From: Chloroflexia bacterium
GTDB lineage: Bacteria; Chloroflexota; Chloroflexia; Thermomicrobiales; CFX8
Direction of reading: 5' to 3'
Assembly: GCA_030431755.1 (NCBI GenBank)
Contig: JAUIIK010000031.1
Span: 1 to 43,200, forward strand
DNA: 43,200 bases
Shown: one piece after another, positions 1 through 8,358 of the stretch
How the letters are laid out: each line of letters begins with the position of its first letter
How positions within the stretch are numbered: position 1 is the stretch's first letter
Notes under the pieces: model-generated
Seen by the model: only the letters and a program-made list of their open reading frames with translations
Databases searched by the model: none
Told to the model about the DNA's origin: nothing
Program-made: the position numbers and the translations under genes

Positions 1-606
1 ACCGACAACTGCAATGGCGCAGCAGTCCAGTCGCTCGGCTCGAATCTGAGCGACGACGACTCCTGCGACTTCTTCCAGCCAACGGACATACAGAACAGCG
101 GCAACGTCGCGCTCGGCCCGCTTCAGAACAATGGCGGCCCGACGGCGACGATGCTACCGGCAACGGATTCCGACGCGGTCGACACCAGCGCCTGCCTGAC
201 GAGCACGGACCAGCGCGGGTATACGCGCCCGAGTGGTGCTGGCTGCGATATTGGCGCGGTCGAGCTTCAGCAAGCGGCGACCTCCACGCTCTGTGCCAGC
301 TACTACACCGGACAGGTGCTTAGCCCGCGGAGCGGCCAGTGTGGGCCAGGAACCTACGAGCTTGCCGTGCCTGACGCTGGACCGCTCGCCTTCTGCATCG
401 ATCCATACACCGGACGCGTGAGCTACAGCTTTGGACGGTTGTGCGCGCCACCGCGTCAGATGCACGTCGTGCCGAATGACGGGGATCTGCTGACCTGTGT
501 CAACATCTACACCGGCGCGCATCGGCACGTGTACAACCATAGCCAGTGCCTCCCGGCGGAGTATCCAAATCTGATTCCGGCGGAAGCATACGGCCAAAGC
601 CGCTAG
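1..606 (+). CDS. C-terminal part of a secreted beta-helix protein with triplicated YTG Cys-rich module (5' end outside window)
   Basis: The reading frame is open from base 1, so the gene begins upstream and only 201 residues are visible. The first ~85 residues match the end of the beta-helix region of the next genes, the choice-of-anchor-Q type, with NNGGPTATMLP, a DAVD-type motif, DQRG and GCDIGAVEL. The last ~105 residues are a Cys-rich module of three similar units: LCASYYTG...C, FCIDPYTG...C and LTCVNIYTG...C. The same module ends the next four secreted proteins. By family knowledge, beta-helix proteins of this sort are exported and surface-exposed. The function of the YTG module is unknown. 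It faintly resembles the short C-x-N-x-[ST]TG repeats of some bacterial surface and collagen-like proteins (inference). Confidence 0.85.
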   Translation, partial: TDNCNGAAVQSLGSNLSDDDSCDFFQPTDIQNSGNVALGPLQNNGGPTATMLPATDSDAVDTSACLTSTDQRGYTRPSGAGCDIGAVELQQAATSTLCASYYTGQVLSPRSGQCGPGTYELAVPDAGPLAFCIDPYTGRVSYSFGRLCAPPRQMHVVPNDGDLLTCVNIYTGAHRHVYNHSQCLPAEYPNLIPAEAYGQSR

Positions 607-643
607 GGCTCTGCATTCGTTCGGTACTCATGGGCCGCCGGAC

Positions 644-665
644 ACCCGGCCTGCAGGGGCCGGGT
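644..665 (+). terminator. Stem-loop after the first gene
   Basis: A perfect 8-bp inverted repeat ACCCGGCC/GGCCGGGT (644-651 and 658-665) with a 6-nt loop lies 38 bp after the stop. There is no clear T-run, so it may be a weak or factor-dependent terminator. Confidence 0.45.
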
Positions 666-753
666 TGCGCAGGCGCACGTCGTGTCGAACTCGCTGCGCT
701 CCTTCAATACCTTGTACCTAACATTCCGTTACTTGCTGACTTTTGCGCAACGA

Positions 754-782
754 TTGTGAGTGGCACACGGGCAGGGTAGACT
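754..782 (+). promoter_or_regulatory. Possible sigma70-type promoter of the 825 gene
   Basis: TTGTGA (754-759) and TAGACT (777-782) are separated by 17 bp and lie 43 bp upstream of the chosen start at 825. The match to consensus is partial (4/6 in each box). Confidence 0.35.
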
Positions 783-824
783 CGCCCGAGATATTCGATG
801 CGGGAAACCAGGGGAGTTCAATTG

Positions 825-2558
825 ATGCGACGCAGCATGCGGGTGCTGATGGTTGCCGGGTTGTTGGCAGGGCTTGTGCCGCTGCTGCCGGTTGGGGTGG
901 CGATGGCCGCCGATGCGGTCGTCGGTGATGGCACGCCGGAGAGCTGTACGGCGGCGGCGTACAACGATGCTTTCAACACCGTCAATAGTGGTGGTGGGAC
1001 GCTGACCTTCGACTGCGGCGGGCCGGTGACGATCGCGCGCACGAGTTTCAGTCGGGTGCTCTCTTCGCCGGTCATCATCGACGGCGGGAACGAGGTGACG
1101 CTGGATGGCGGTGGAGTGACACGGCTCTTCATCGTCAACTCCGGCGGAGAGCTCGAACTGCGGAATATCGTCCTCGCCAATGCCTCCGAGAGCGGGAGTG
1201 GCGGGGCGATCTCCAGCTTCGGCGACCTGCGTATCGTGAACAGCACGATCCGTGATAGCGCGGCAACCGCTCAGGGCGGCGCGATAAGCAGCTCCTCGAA
1301 TGCGACACTGGCGATTGAGGGAAGCACCTTCACGGGCAACACAGCGCTTGGTGGCGCGGGCGCGATCCAGAGCGCTGGGCCGCTCGATATTGTCGACTCG
1401 GTGTTCAACGATAACAACGCTCCTGATGAGGGCGGCGCGATTCGCAACACTGGAGCGCTCGCGATCGAGCGCAGCAGCTTCATCGGTAACGAAGCTGTTG
1501 ACGATGGCGGCGCGATCTACACCATTGGCGGTAGTCTCGAGATCGAAGCCAGTGTCTTCGACGGCAATCATTCGGACGAGAGTGGCGGAGCGATCTTCCG
1601 GAGCAGCGGGCCACTGGAGATCCTGGATACGACGTTTTCAAACAACTCCGCCGGCAACGACGGCGGCGCGGTTGCAACGACGGGAATCGGTAACAGCACG
1701 GTCTACATCGCGCGCAGCACGTTCTCGGGGAACACAGCCGGCGACGCCGGGGGCGGACTCTCGCATGGCGGAGCGACCGGGCAGTCGGTCGCGACGGTCA
1801 TCGCCAGCACCTTCAGCGGCAACACGGCGAGCGGTGTTGGTGGCGGCCTGCGCATCACCGCCGATCTCGATCTGCAATCCAGCACGGTCTACAACAACAG
1901 CGGGCTGACCTCGGGCGTGTATGCATCTGGACCAGTGACGGCAAGCGGATCGATTGTGGCGGCGAACACCCCGGCGAACTGCAGCGCCGCGCTGGTGTCG
2001 AACGGCTCGAATCTGAGCGATGATGCAAGCTGCGGGTTCATCCAGGGTGACGACATCGAGAACAGCGCGGCGATCGATCTTGGACCGCTGGCGAACAACG
2101 GCGGCCAGACCCGGACGCACATGCCGGAGACCGGCAGTGACGCAATTGACAACGGCTCGACCTGTGGCGGTGTCGATCAACGCGGCTTCCCGCGGCCGGT
2201 AGGCGCGGGTTGTGAGATCGGTAGCGTCGAGCTGCAGACCGACTCGCTCCTGACGCTATGCGCCAGCTATTACACCGGTCGAGTGACGAGCCCGTTGAGT
2301 GGCCAGTGCGGGCCGGGAACCTTCGAACTGGATGTGCCGGAGATGTATCCGTTGACCTTCTGTATCGACATCTACTCCGGGATTCTCTCGTTCAGCCGCA
2401 CCGGAGCCTGCGCCGCGCCACGGCAGCCACACCTGATGCCCGACGCCGGGAACCTATTGACCTGCGTCAGTCTCTACACGGGCGCGAACCGGCGCGTCTA
2501 CGACCACAGCCAGTGCAGCGTGTACGAGCTGCCGAACTTCATCCCGGCGGCCAGCTAA
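825..2558 (+). CDS. Secreted right-handed beta-helix protein with C-terminal YTG module (paralogue 2)
   Basis: A 577-residue exported protein. I chose ATG 825 over in-frame ATG 798 because GGGGAG (811-816) sits 8 bp before it and it begins a clean signal peptide: MRRSMR, a hydrophobic stretch, then a cleavage site after AMA. After an opening segment with a C...FDCGGP motif come many ~22-residue repeats of the kind GGAI-x-S-x-G-x-L-x-I-x-x-STF-x-x-N, typical of pectate-lyase-like parallel beta-helices. A choice-of-anchor-Q-like region (NNGGQTRTHMP, DQRGFPRP, GSVEL) follows. The last ~100 residues are three C-x3-Y[TS]G...C units. No catalytic motif is evident, so an adhesion, envelope or polysaccharide-binding role is inference. 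The gene is flanked by its own promoter-like boxes and a strong terminator. Confidence 0.9.
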   Translation: MRRSMRVLMVAGLLAGLVPLLPVGVAMAADAVVGDGTPESCTAAAYNDAFNTVNSGGGTLTFDCGGPVTIARTSFSRVLSSPVIIDGGNEVTLDGGGVTRLFIVNSGGELELRNIVLANASESGSGGAISSFGDLRIVNSTIRDSAATAQGGAISSSSNATLAIEGSTFTGNTALGGAGAIQSAGPLDIVDSVFNDNNAPDEGGAIRNTGALAIERSSFIGNEAVDDGGAIYTIGGSLEIEASVFDGNHSDESGGAIFRSSGPLEILDTTFSNNSAGNDGGAVATTGIGNSTVYIARSTFSGNTAGDAGGGLSHGGATGQSVATVIASTFSGNTASGVGGGLRITADLDLQSSTVYNNSGLTSGVYASGPVTASGSIVAANTPANCSAALVSNGSNLSDDASCGFIQGDDIENSAAIDLGPLANNGGQTRTHMPETGSDAIDNGSTCGGVDQRGFPRPVGAGCEIGSVELQTDSLLTLCASYYTGRVTSPLSGQCGPGTFELDVPEMYPLTFCIDIYSGILSFSRTGACAAPRQPHLMPDAGNLLTCVSLYTGANRRVYDHSQCSVYELPNFIPAAS

Positions 2559-2586
2559 CCGCCGTCATTCGCATCATCAGGGCGTG

Positions 2587-2617
2587 ATCCGGCCGCGCAA
2601 CCCACGCGCGGCCGGAT
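2587..2617 (+). terminator. Strong hairpin terminator after the 825 gene
   Basis: A 12-bp perfect inverted repeat ATCCGGCCGCGC/GCGCGGCCGGAT with a 7-nt loop begins 28 bp after the stop. It is followed by a mixed TACCCCGTATTT tail. Confidence 0.7.
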
Positions 2618-2777
2618 TACCCCGTATTTCCTATGGCACAGAGCAGGCTAACGACATCTAATGAGAGCGTCGTCAACGGACCTGCGGGCGTTGGCGCGCC
2701 TGCTACACATCCGGTTTGCCGGCTGGCGGAAGCCTCTTACCGGAGAATGACAATGCCTGTGAGAGGAACGCATAGTG

Positions 2778-4874
2778 ATGCGACAGAGATTCCATATCCT
2801 CGCGCTTGTGGCGGTGCTGGCGGGGGTGTTCCCGTTGTTGCCGTCGACGAGCGCGTTGGCTGACGATGCGGTGGTGACGACCTGTACCGAGGCCGGCTTC
2901 GACGCTGCCCTGGCGACGGCGCAGACCAACGGCGGCGGGACGATCAGCTTCAACTGCGGCGGCCCGGCGACGATCACCTTCACCGGCGAAAAGACGATTG
3001 CCGGGGGCAACACCGTCGTCATCGACGGCGGAGACACGGTCATCCTCGACGGTGACGACGCGACCCGGCTGTTCACGGTGGCAGCCGGCGGCACGCTCGA
3101 TCTGCGCAACATCACGTTGCAGAATGGTTCGTCAGATGGAAACGGCGGCGCGATCTACACCAGCGGTGGCACGCTGAAGATCACTGCGAGCACGGTCAAG
3201 GACAATGTTCTGCCGGCCTTTGACGACGGAGACGGCGCTGCGATCTACAGCGCTAGCGGCGTGATCGAGATCATGAACAGCACCTTCAGCGGCAACCTGG
3301 CGCTGGATGGACATGGTGGCGGGATCTACGCAGTTAATAGCACGATCGACATCACCGGCAGCTCGTTCAGTCACAACGACGCGGATGACTCTGGTGGCGC
3401 GATCTATATCTCCAACAGTCCGCTGAACATCGTGTCGAGCACCTTTGACAACAACTCCGCTTACGATACCGGTGGCGGGGTGATCTATATGGCCGCCTCC
3501 ACCGTAGACATTGCCGGAAGCACCTTCCACGACAACTTCAATTCGAACAGAGGCGGCTCGATCTTCGTTGACAGCTTCGGCACGCTTACGGTGACCGGCA
3601 CTGACTTCTTCAACGACAACGCTAGCCAGGGTGGCTCCATCGCGAATGAGGGCGGCGCCGTCGAGGTCAAGTCGAGCACGTTTGACAGCGGCATTAGCAG
3701 TGATGCGGGAGCGATCTGGCACGATTCCGGCGTCTTCACTATCCTGTCGAGCACTTTCACCGCGCACAACGCCTCTGCCTGTGGCGCGGTCCGTTCGTAT
3801 GGCACGATGACGATCACGTCGAGCACCTTCGAAGACAACGGCGTGTCAGGGCGTGGCGGGGCGATCTGCCACAGCGACGGCCAGCTGAAGATCAGCGCTA
3901 GCACCTTCACCGATAACCAGGCGAGCGATACTGGCGGCGCGATCTACTCGGGCGACGGAGGGCTGGAGATCATCGATTCAGTCTTCAGTGGCAACACGAG
4001 CTTTGAAGACGGCGGCGCGCTCGATCTGCGCTCAGATGCGACCGTAACGGGCAGCACCTTCAGTGGTAACCAGACGGACTCTGACGGCAGCGCGATCTAC
4101 AATCGCGGCGACCTGACGGTGACAGCCAGCACCTTCAGCGGCAACATCTCAGACCATGCTGGCAGCGCGATTTACAACGACAGTGTGATGGAGCTGAAGT
4201 CCATCACGGTCACGAACAATACCGGTGGTGGGCTGGAAGGGAACGACCCGGTTACGCTGGCCAACACGCTCATCGCTGATCAGGCCAGTGGCGACGACTG
4301 CTCCGGAGATATCGATTCCGATGGCTACAACCTCGACAGCGATGGCAGCTGCGCTCTCAACCAGCCGACCGACATGCCGAACGGGAATGCCGATCTGGCG
4401 GCGCTCGCCGACAACGGCGGGCCGACCGAGACGCACATGCCAAGCGTGTCGAGCGATGCGGTCGACAACGGCGGCAGCTGCTCCGGCAAGGATCAGCGCG
4501 GCGAGATGCGGCCGGCGCGCCAGGGCTGCGACATCGGCGCGGTCGAGCTGCAAGCGGGCGCAACCTTCACGCTCTGCGCGAACTACTACACCGGCCAGGT
4601 GTCAAGCGCGTTGAGCGGGCAGTGCGCCAGCGGGTCTTACGAGCTGAATGTCCCAGAGATGTACCCGCTGGTCTTCTGCATCGATACCTGGACCGGGCGC
4701 GTCTACTTCAGCCCAAGCAAGGTCTGCAACCCGCCCCGGCGGGCGCATGTGATGCCTGACCACGGCGATCTGTTGACCTGCGTCAGCCTCTACACCGGCG
4801 CGAACCGGTGGGTCCATAACGCCAACCAGTGCAACGCCTACGAGCGGCTGAACGTCGTCCCGGCGTCGCTCTAG
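2778..4874 (+). CDS. Secreted right-handed beta-helix protein with C-terminal YTG module (paralogue 3)
   Basis: A 698-residue exported paralogue of the 825 product and the longest of the array. GTG 2775 and ATG 2778 are adjacent in-frame starts. ATG is preferred, with GAGAGGA at 2761-2767. The signal peptide (MRQRFH..., cut near ALA-DD) leads to a Cys-containing N-terminal segment (CTEAGFDAAL, FNCGGPATITF). About 16 beta-helix repeats of the GGAIY / STF-x-x-N kind follow, rich in Ser/Thr. The end of the helix has the choice-of-anchor-Q-like NNGGPTETHMP/DQRGEMRP/GCDIGAVEL region. The last ~100 residues hold three YTG/WTG units (LCANYYTG, FCIDTWTG, LTCVSLYTG). It is most likely surface-exposed. 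The substrate is not visible. It has its own terminator. Confidence 0.9.
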   Translation: MRQRFHILALVAVLAGVFPLLPSTSALADDAVVTTCTEAGFDAALATAQTNGGGTISFNCGGPATITFTGEKTIAGGNTVVIDGGDTVILDGDDATRLFTVAAGGTLDLRNITLQNGSSDGNGGAIYTSGGTLKITASTVKDNVLPAFDDGDGAAIYSASGVIEIMNSTFSGNLALDGHGGGIYAVNSTIDITGSSFSHNDADDSGGAIYISNSPLNIVSSTFDNNSAYDTGGGVIYMAASTVDIAGSTFHDNFNSNRGGSIFVDSFGTLTVTGTDFFNDNASQGGSIANEGGAVEVKSSTFDSGISSDAGAIWHDSGVFTILSSTFTAHNASACGAVRSYGTMTITSSTFEDNGVSGRGGAICHSDGQLKISASTFTDNQASDTGGAIYSGDGGLEIIDSVFSGNTSFEDGGALDLRSDATVTGSTFSGNQTDSDGSAIYNRGDLTVTASTFSGNISDHAGSAIYNDSVMELKSITVTNNTGGGLEGNDPVTLANTLIADQASGDDCSGDIDSDGYNLDSDGSCALNQPTDMPNGNADLAALADNGGPTETHMPSVSSDAVDNGGSCSGKDQRGEMRPARQGCDIGAVELQAGATFTLCANYYTGQVSSALSGQCASGSYELNVPEMYPLVFCIDTWTGRVYFSPSKVCNPPRRAHVMPDHGDLLTCVSLYTGANRWVHNANQCNAYERLNVVPASL

Positions 4875-4886
4875 CATTCGCCCCTC

Positions 4887-4924
4887 AACCCCGTCGCTTG
4901 CCAGGAGCAAGCGGCGGGGTTTTC
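4887..4924 (+). terminator. Rho-independent terminator
   Basis: A 15-bp stem (4887-4901 with 4907-4921, one G-T wobble) has a 5-nt loop CAGGA and runs into a T-rich tail (4920-4924). It starts 13 bp after the stop of the 2778 gene. Confidence 0.85.
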
Positions 4925-5054
4925 CTGTTGCTCTTTTGACGGACGAAACAGTTCGCTGTGCCGGTTGGAACGGTCGTGACCTTTGGGCCTTTGCCGCGTC
5001 GGCCCGCCAGGAAACAATGTGTCATGTGCATAGTGTGGAAAGGAACGCGCGGCG

Positions 5055-6080
5055 ATGGCGAGGATGTTCTTCGTATTGATGTTTGCAGCCCTGGTTGCTA
5101 CTGGCGGGGCTGTCGCGCCAGTGTCGGCACGGCCGGCGGTAGATGGGATACACCAGACAGGTGACGCTGACGAGCGTCCGCGGCCGGATACGCCAGGCAA
5201 CGGCGCGGCCATCGCCGAGTTCCAGCGCTCGATCACCCATTCGGCGAGTATGGCGGTCGTCTGGCCGACATCGGTCGCCTGCCTCAATAGCGGGTATGCC
5301 GTAGAGAACAAGTATCTCCGAGTCTTTGACCTGCCTGCGTTCGGGATCGGCGATTACTACACAGTCTCCAGCATCGACCTTGGTATCCAGGATTCTTACC
5401 CGGCCGGGGCAACGCAGCCGATCTACGTCAACCTCTACACGCTGGACGGCCCGTTGCTCTACGAGAATATGACGAAGATCGGCGCAGCACGGGCTGATGT
5501 TGGCTACATGATGGACTCGGTCATCAACATCCCGGTAACCGGCGTCGCTCCGCGCGGGGCAAAGCTGGTCGTCGAGATCGACTCGCCCAATCGAGAGGAT
5601 CAAGGCAATAGCTTCTGGATCGGCGCCAATGAATTCGGCCAGACCGGCAAGAGCTACGTCGCCGCGCCGGCTTGCAGTTTGCCGGAGCCGACCGATCTTG
5701 CGGCGGTAGGCTTTCCGAACGTTTCGTTCGTTCTGCGGGTGAATGGCGATGAGCGCGATCCGTTGGCAATTGAGCGATTGTGCGCCAGTTACTACACCGG
5801 CGCGGTGAGCGTGCAGCACCCGGTCAACGGCTGCCCGGCGACGGCGCTGCCAATGACGATGCCACAGGCAGTGAAGTTCTGTGTGAATACCTACACCGGC
5901 GCGCTCACCTGGTCCGCGCGCGGGACGTGTGCGGGTTACGGGATGCGGCAGCATATTCTGCCGGACCACGGGCAACTCGGTGTCTGCTGGAATAGCTGGT
6001 CCGGCGGGCTACGGGCCGCGCGTTCGGCTCTGACCTGCAGCGCGGCCGAGATCTACGGGTACATCCCGGCTGACCGGTAG
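5055..6080 (+). CDS. Secreted protein with jelly-roll-like N-terminal domain and the shared YTG Cys-rich C-terminal module
   Basis: A 341-residue exported protein. ATG 5055 follows GGAAAGGAACGC and begins a signal peptide (MARMFFVLMFAALVATGGA, cut near VSA-RP). Residues ~60-235 are not beta-helix. They look like a beta-sandwich of the kind found in cell-surface proteins (YTVSSIDLGIQ, IYVNLYTLDG, IPVTGVAPRGAKLVVEI); this is pattern recognition only. The last ~100 residues are the same three-unit module as in the neighbouring beta-helix proteins: LCASYYTG, FCVNTYTG, then GVCWNSWSG in place of YTG. Sharing this module with an unrelated N-terminus shows that it is an independent, mobile C-terminal domain. 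Monocistronic, with terminators on both sides. Confidence 0.85.
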   Translation: MARMFFVLMFAALVATGGAVAPVSARPAVDGIHQTGDADERPRPDTPGNGAAIAEFQRSITHSASMAVVWPTSVACLNSGYAVENKYLRVFDLPAFGIGDYYTVSSIDLGIQDSYPAGATQPIYVNLYTLDGPLLYENMTKIGAARADVGYMMDSVINIPVTGVAPRGAKLVVEIDSPNREDQGNSFWIGANEFGQTGKSYVAAPACSLPEPTDLAAVGFPNVSFVLRVNGDERDPLAIERLCASYYTGAVSVQHPVNGCPATALPMTMPQAVKFCVNTYTGALTWSARGTCAGYGMRQHILPDHGQLGVCWNSWSGGLRAARSALTCSAAEIYGYIPADR

Positions 6081-6114
6081 CTGCCAGTCACAAGCACGTC
6101 AGAGAGCAGCGGAC

Positions 6115-6147
6115 ACGAGGGCAACGCCAGCGCGGCGTTGCCCTCGT
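6115..6147 (+). terminator. Strong hairpin terminator after the 5055 gene
   Basis: A 14-bp perfect stem ACGAGGGCAACGCC/GGCGTTGCCCTCGT with a 5-nt loop begins 35 bp after the stop. Confidence 0.75.
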
Positions 6148-6262
6148 TGCGCTATGCTGTAGGAAACTGGTGCGCGTAAGGGCGTGGCCCGATCCACATC
6201 CTGCACGTACACTGAGGTGGCGACCTTCAGGGGATACATCTTCAAGGGAATGGAGAGTGCGG

Positions 6263-8242
6263 ATGCGACGCGGGTGGCGTTTACTGATGATGCTCGGCTT
6301 GCTGGCCGGGCTGGTACCGTTGCTGCCGGTTGGGGTGGCGGTTGCCGATGATGTGGTGGTTGGCGCGCCATGTCTCGAAGGCGACTTCGACACGGCGCTG
6401 GCGGCGGCGCTGACGAATGGCGGCGGCACGATCACCTTCGCCTGCGGCGGCGCGACGACGATTACCTTCACCAGTGTCAAGACGATCACCGCCGGCAACA
6501 CCGTCGTCATTGATGGCGGCGACCTGATCACGCTCGATGGCGCGGACGCGACGCGCATGTTCGATGTGCCGGCCGGCGCGACATTGGAGCTGCGGAACAT
6601 CGCCGTCAACAACGGCAACGACGGCTCAGACTTTGATGACATTGATCCCGGCGGCGCGATCAACGTGCTCGGCACGTTGCGGGTCTTCGACAGCTCCTTC
6701 GATAGCAACGAGGGTGACTGGGAAGGCGGCGCGATCGACAGCGATGGCGGGACCGTCGAGGTCACCCGGTCGACGTTCACGAATAACGGAGCGGGCGGCG
6801 GCGGTGCGATCGACAACGATCCCGGCACGCTGACGATCGTCGATAGCACCTTTGAAGGCAATGGGGCATTTGAGGGTGGCGCGATCTTCTCCGACGGCCC
6901 GTTGGAGATCTCGGGGTCGACCTTCTACCTGAATGACGCATACGACGGTGGCGCTATTCTCAACCTTGGCATGCTAACGCTAACAGGTACGACCTTCGAA
7001 GATAACGAAGCCTTCAATGTTGGCGGGGCGCTGATCCTCGATTATGAGACCGCGACGATCTCTGACAGCGAGTTCCTGTACAACTCGACCATTGACAACG
7101 ATGGCGGCGCGATCTTTATCGCCGAAGATAACACGTCAGCGACGATCACGAACACCGACTTCATCGAGAATGAGTCCGGCGACGACGGTGGCGCCATCGG
7201 GATGTATGGCGGCACGCTGGAGATCACCGGCTCGCTCTTTGAGGGCAACGACGCGAGTGATGGCGGCGCGCTCGATCCCGACGGCGGCAACACGACGATC
7301 ACCGAGTCATCTTTCATCGGCAACTACGCCGATGACGATGGCGGCGCCATCGACTACGACGACCCGGAGGCAGAAGACGATAGTCTGACAATCATCCGCA
7401 GCACCTTCTATGACAATGAGGCCTACGCCGATGGCGGGGCGCTGCATCTGGACGGCACGCTGGCGACGATTGAGTCGAGCACGATCTCCGGGAACTCAAC
7501 GGATGACGACGACGGTGGCGGTATCTATGCGGGCGACAGCGACGGCGAAGTCTTCATCTACAACTCGACGATCACCGACAATGATGCTGACGATGACGGC
7601 AGCGGTATCTACCAGGACGATGGCTCCCTGACGCTGCGGAACACAATCATCGCTGACAATGATGGCGAAGATTGCGATCTCTACGACTCAGTCTCTAACG
7701 GCTACAACCTGGACAGTGACGACACCTGTGATCTCGATCATCCGACGGATATCCCGAACGGCACGGCGGATCTGAACCCAATTGCCGACAACGGCGGGCC
7801 GACGATGACCCACCTGCCGATGGAGACGAGTGATGTGGTTGGCAACGGCGGCCAGTGCTCGGGCACCGACCAGCGGCTGCGGCCACGGCCGGTCGAGGCT
7901 TGTGAGATCGGCTCGGTCGAACTGCAGACAGCGGCGACCTACACGCTCTGTGTGAACTACTACACCGGCCGCGTGTTGAGCCCGCTGAATGGCCAGTGTG
8001 GCGCGGGTACCTACGAGCTGGATGTGCCGGAAGTCTATCCGGTGACCTTCTGCATCGATACCTACACCGGGATCGTGCATGTCACGCGGAGCTGCAACCC
8101 GCCACGCCAGCCGCACCTGATGCCGGACGCCGGCGATCTGTTGACCTGTGTGAACCTCTACACCAGCGTCAACCGGCGTGTCTTGAACGAGAGTCAGTGC
8201 AACGCCTACGAGGTCCCGAACCTTATCCCTGCGGAGCTCTAG
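6263..8242 (+). CDS. Asp-rich secreted beta-helix protein with C-terminal YTG module (paralogue 4)
   Basis: A 659-residue exported paralogue. The frame opens at 6170, but ATG 6263 is chosen: GGAGAG (6252-6257) precedes it and it begins the signal peptide MRRGWRLLMMLGLLAGLV..., cut near VAV-ADD. The same architecture follows: an N-terminal CLEGDFDTAL/FACGGATTITF segment, beta-helix repeats, a choice-of-anchor-Q-like region (NNGG replaced by DNGGPTMTHLP), and three YTG units. Unlike its paralogues the beta-helix turns are full of Asp and Glu (repeated DDDGG, EDN). That would give a very acidic surface and possible Ca2+ sites (inference). Terminators bracket the gene. Confidence 0.9.
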   Translation: MRRGWRLLMMLGLLAGLVPLLPVGVAVADDVVVGAPCLEGDFDTALAAALTNGGGTITFACGGATTITFTSVKTITAGNTVVIDGGDLITLDGADATRMFDVPAGATLELRNIAVNNGNDGSDFDDIDPGGAINVLGTLRVFDSSFDSNEGDWEGGAIDSDGGTVEVTRSTFTNNGAGGGGAIDNDPGTLTIVDSTFEGNGAFEGGAIFSDGPLEISGSTFYLNDAYDGGAILNLGMLTLTGTTFEDNEAFNVGGALILDYETATISDSEFLYNSTIDNDGGAIFIAEDNTSATITNTDFIENESGDDGGAIGMYGGTLEITGSLFEGNDASDGGALDPDGGNTTITESSFIGNYADDDGGAIDYDDPEAEDDSLTIIRSTFYDNEAYADGGALHLDGTLATIESSTISGNSTDDDDGGGIYAGDSDGEVFIYNSTITDNDADDDGSGIYQDDGSLTLRNTIIADNDGEDCDLYDSVSNGYNLDSDDTCDLDHPTDIPNGTADLNPIADNGGPTMTHLPMETSDVVGNGGQCSGTDQRLRPRPVEACEIGSVELQTAATYTLCVNYYTGRVLSPLNGQCGAGTYELDVPEVYPVTFCIDTYTGIVHVTRSCNPPRQPHLMPDAGDLLTCVNLYTSVNRRVLNESQCNAYEVPNLIPAEL

Positions 8243-8281
8243 GGCAGAGGCGCAGCCGCCAACGGCAAACGCAGGAATACG

Positions 8282-8320
8282 TGCCCGCCGCTCATGTAAC
8301 GTGAGCGGCGGGCATACTTT
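8282..8320 (+). terminator. Rho-independent terminator after the beta-helix array
   Basis: A 13-bp perfect stem TGCCCGCCGCTCA/TGAGCGGCGGGCA (8282-8294 and 8302-8314) has a 7-nt loop and is followed by TACTTT. It separates the surface-protein array from the oxidoreductase gene. Confidence 0.8.
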
Positions 8321-8358
8321 AAGGGATACTCCGGTACGCGACGACAGATAGGCAGAAT

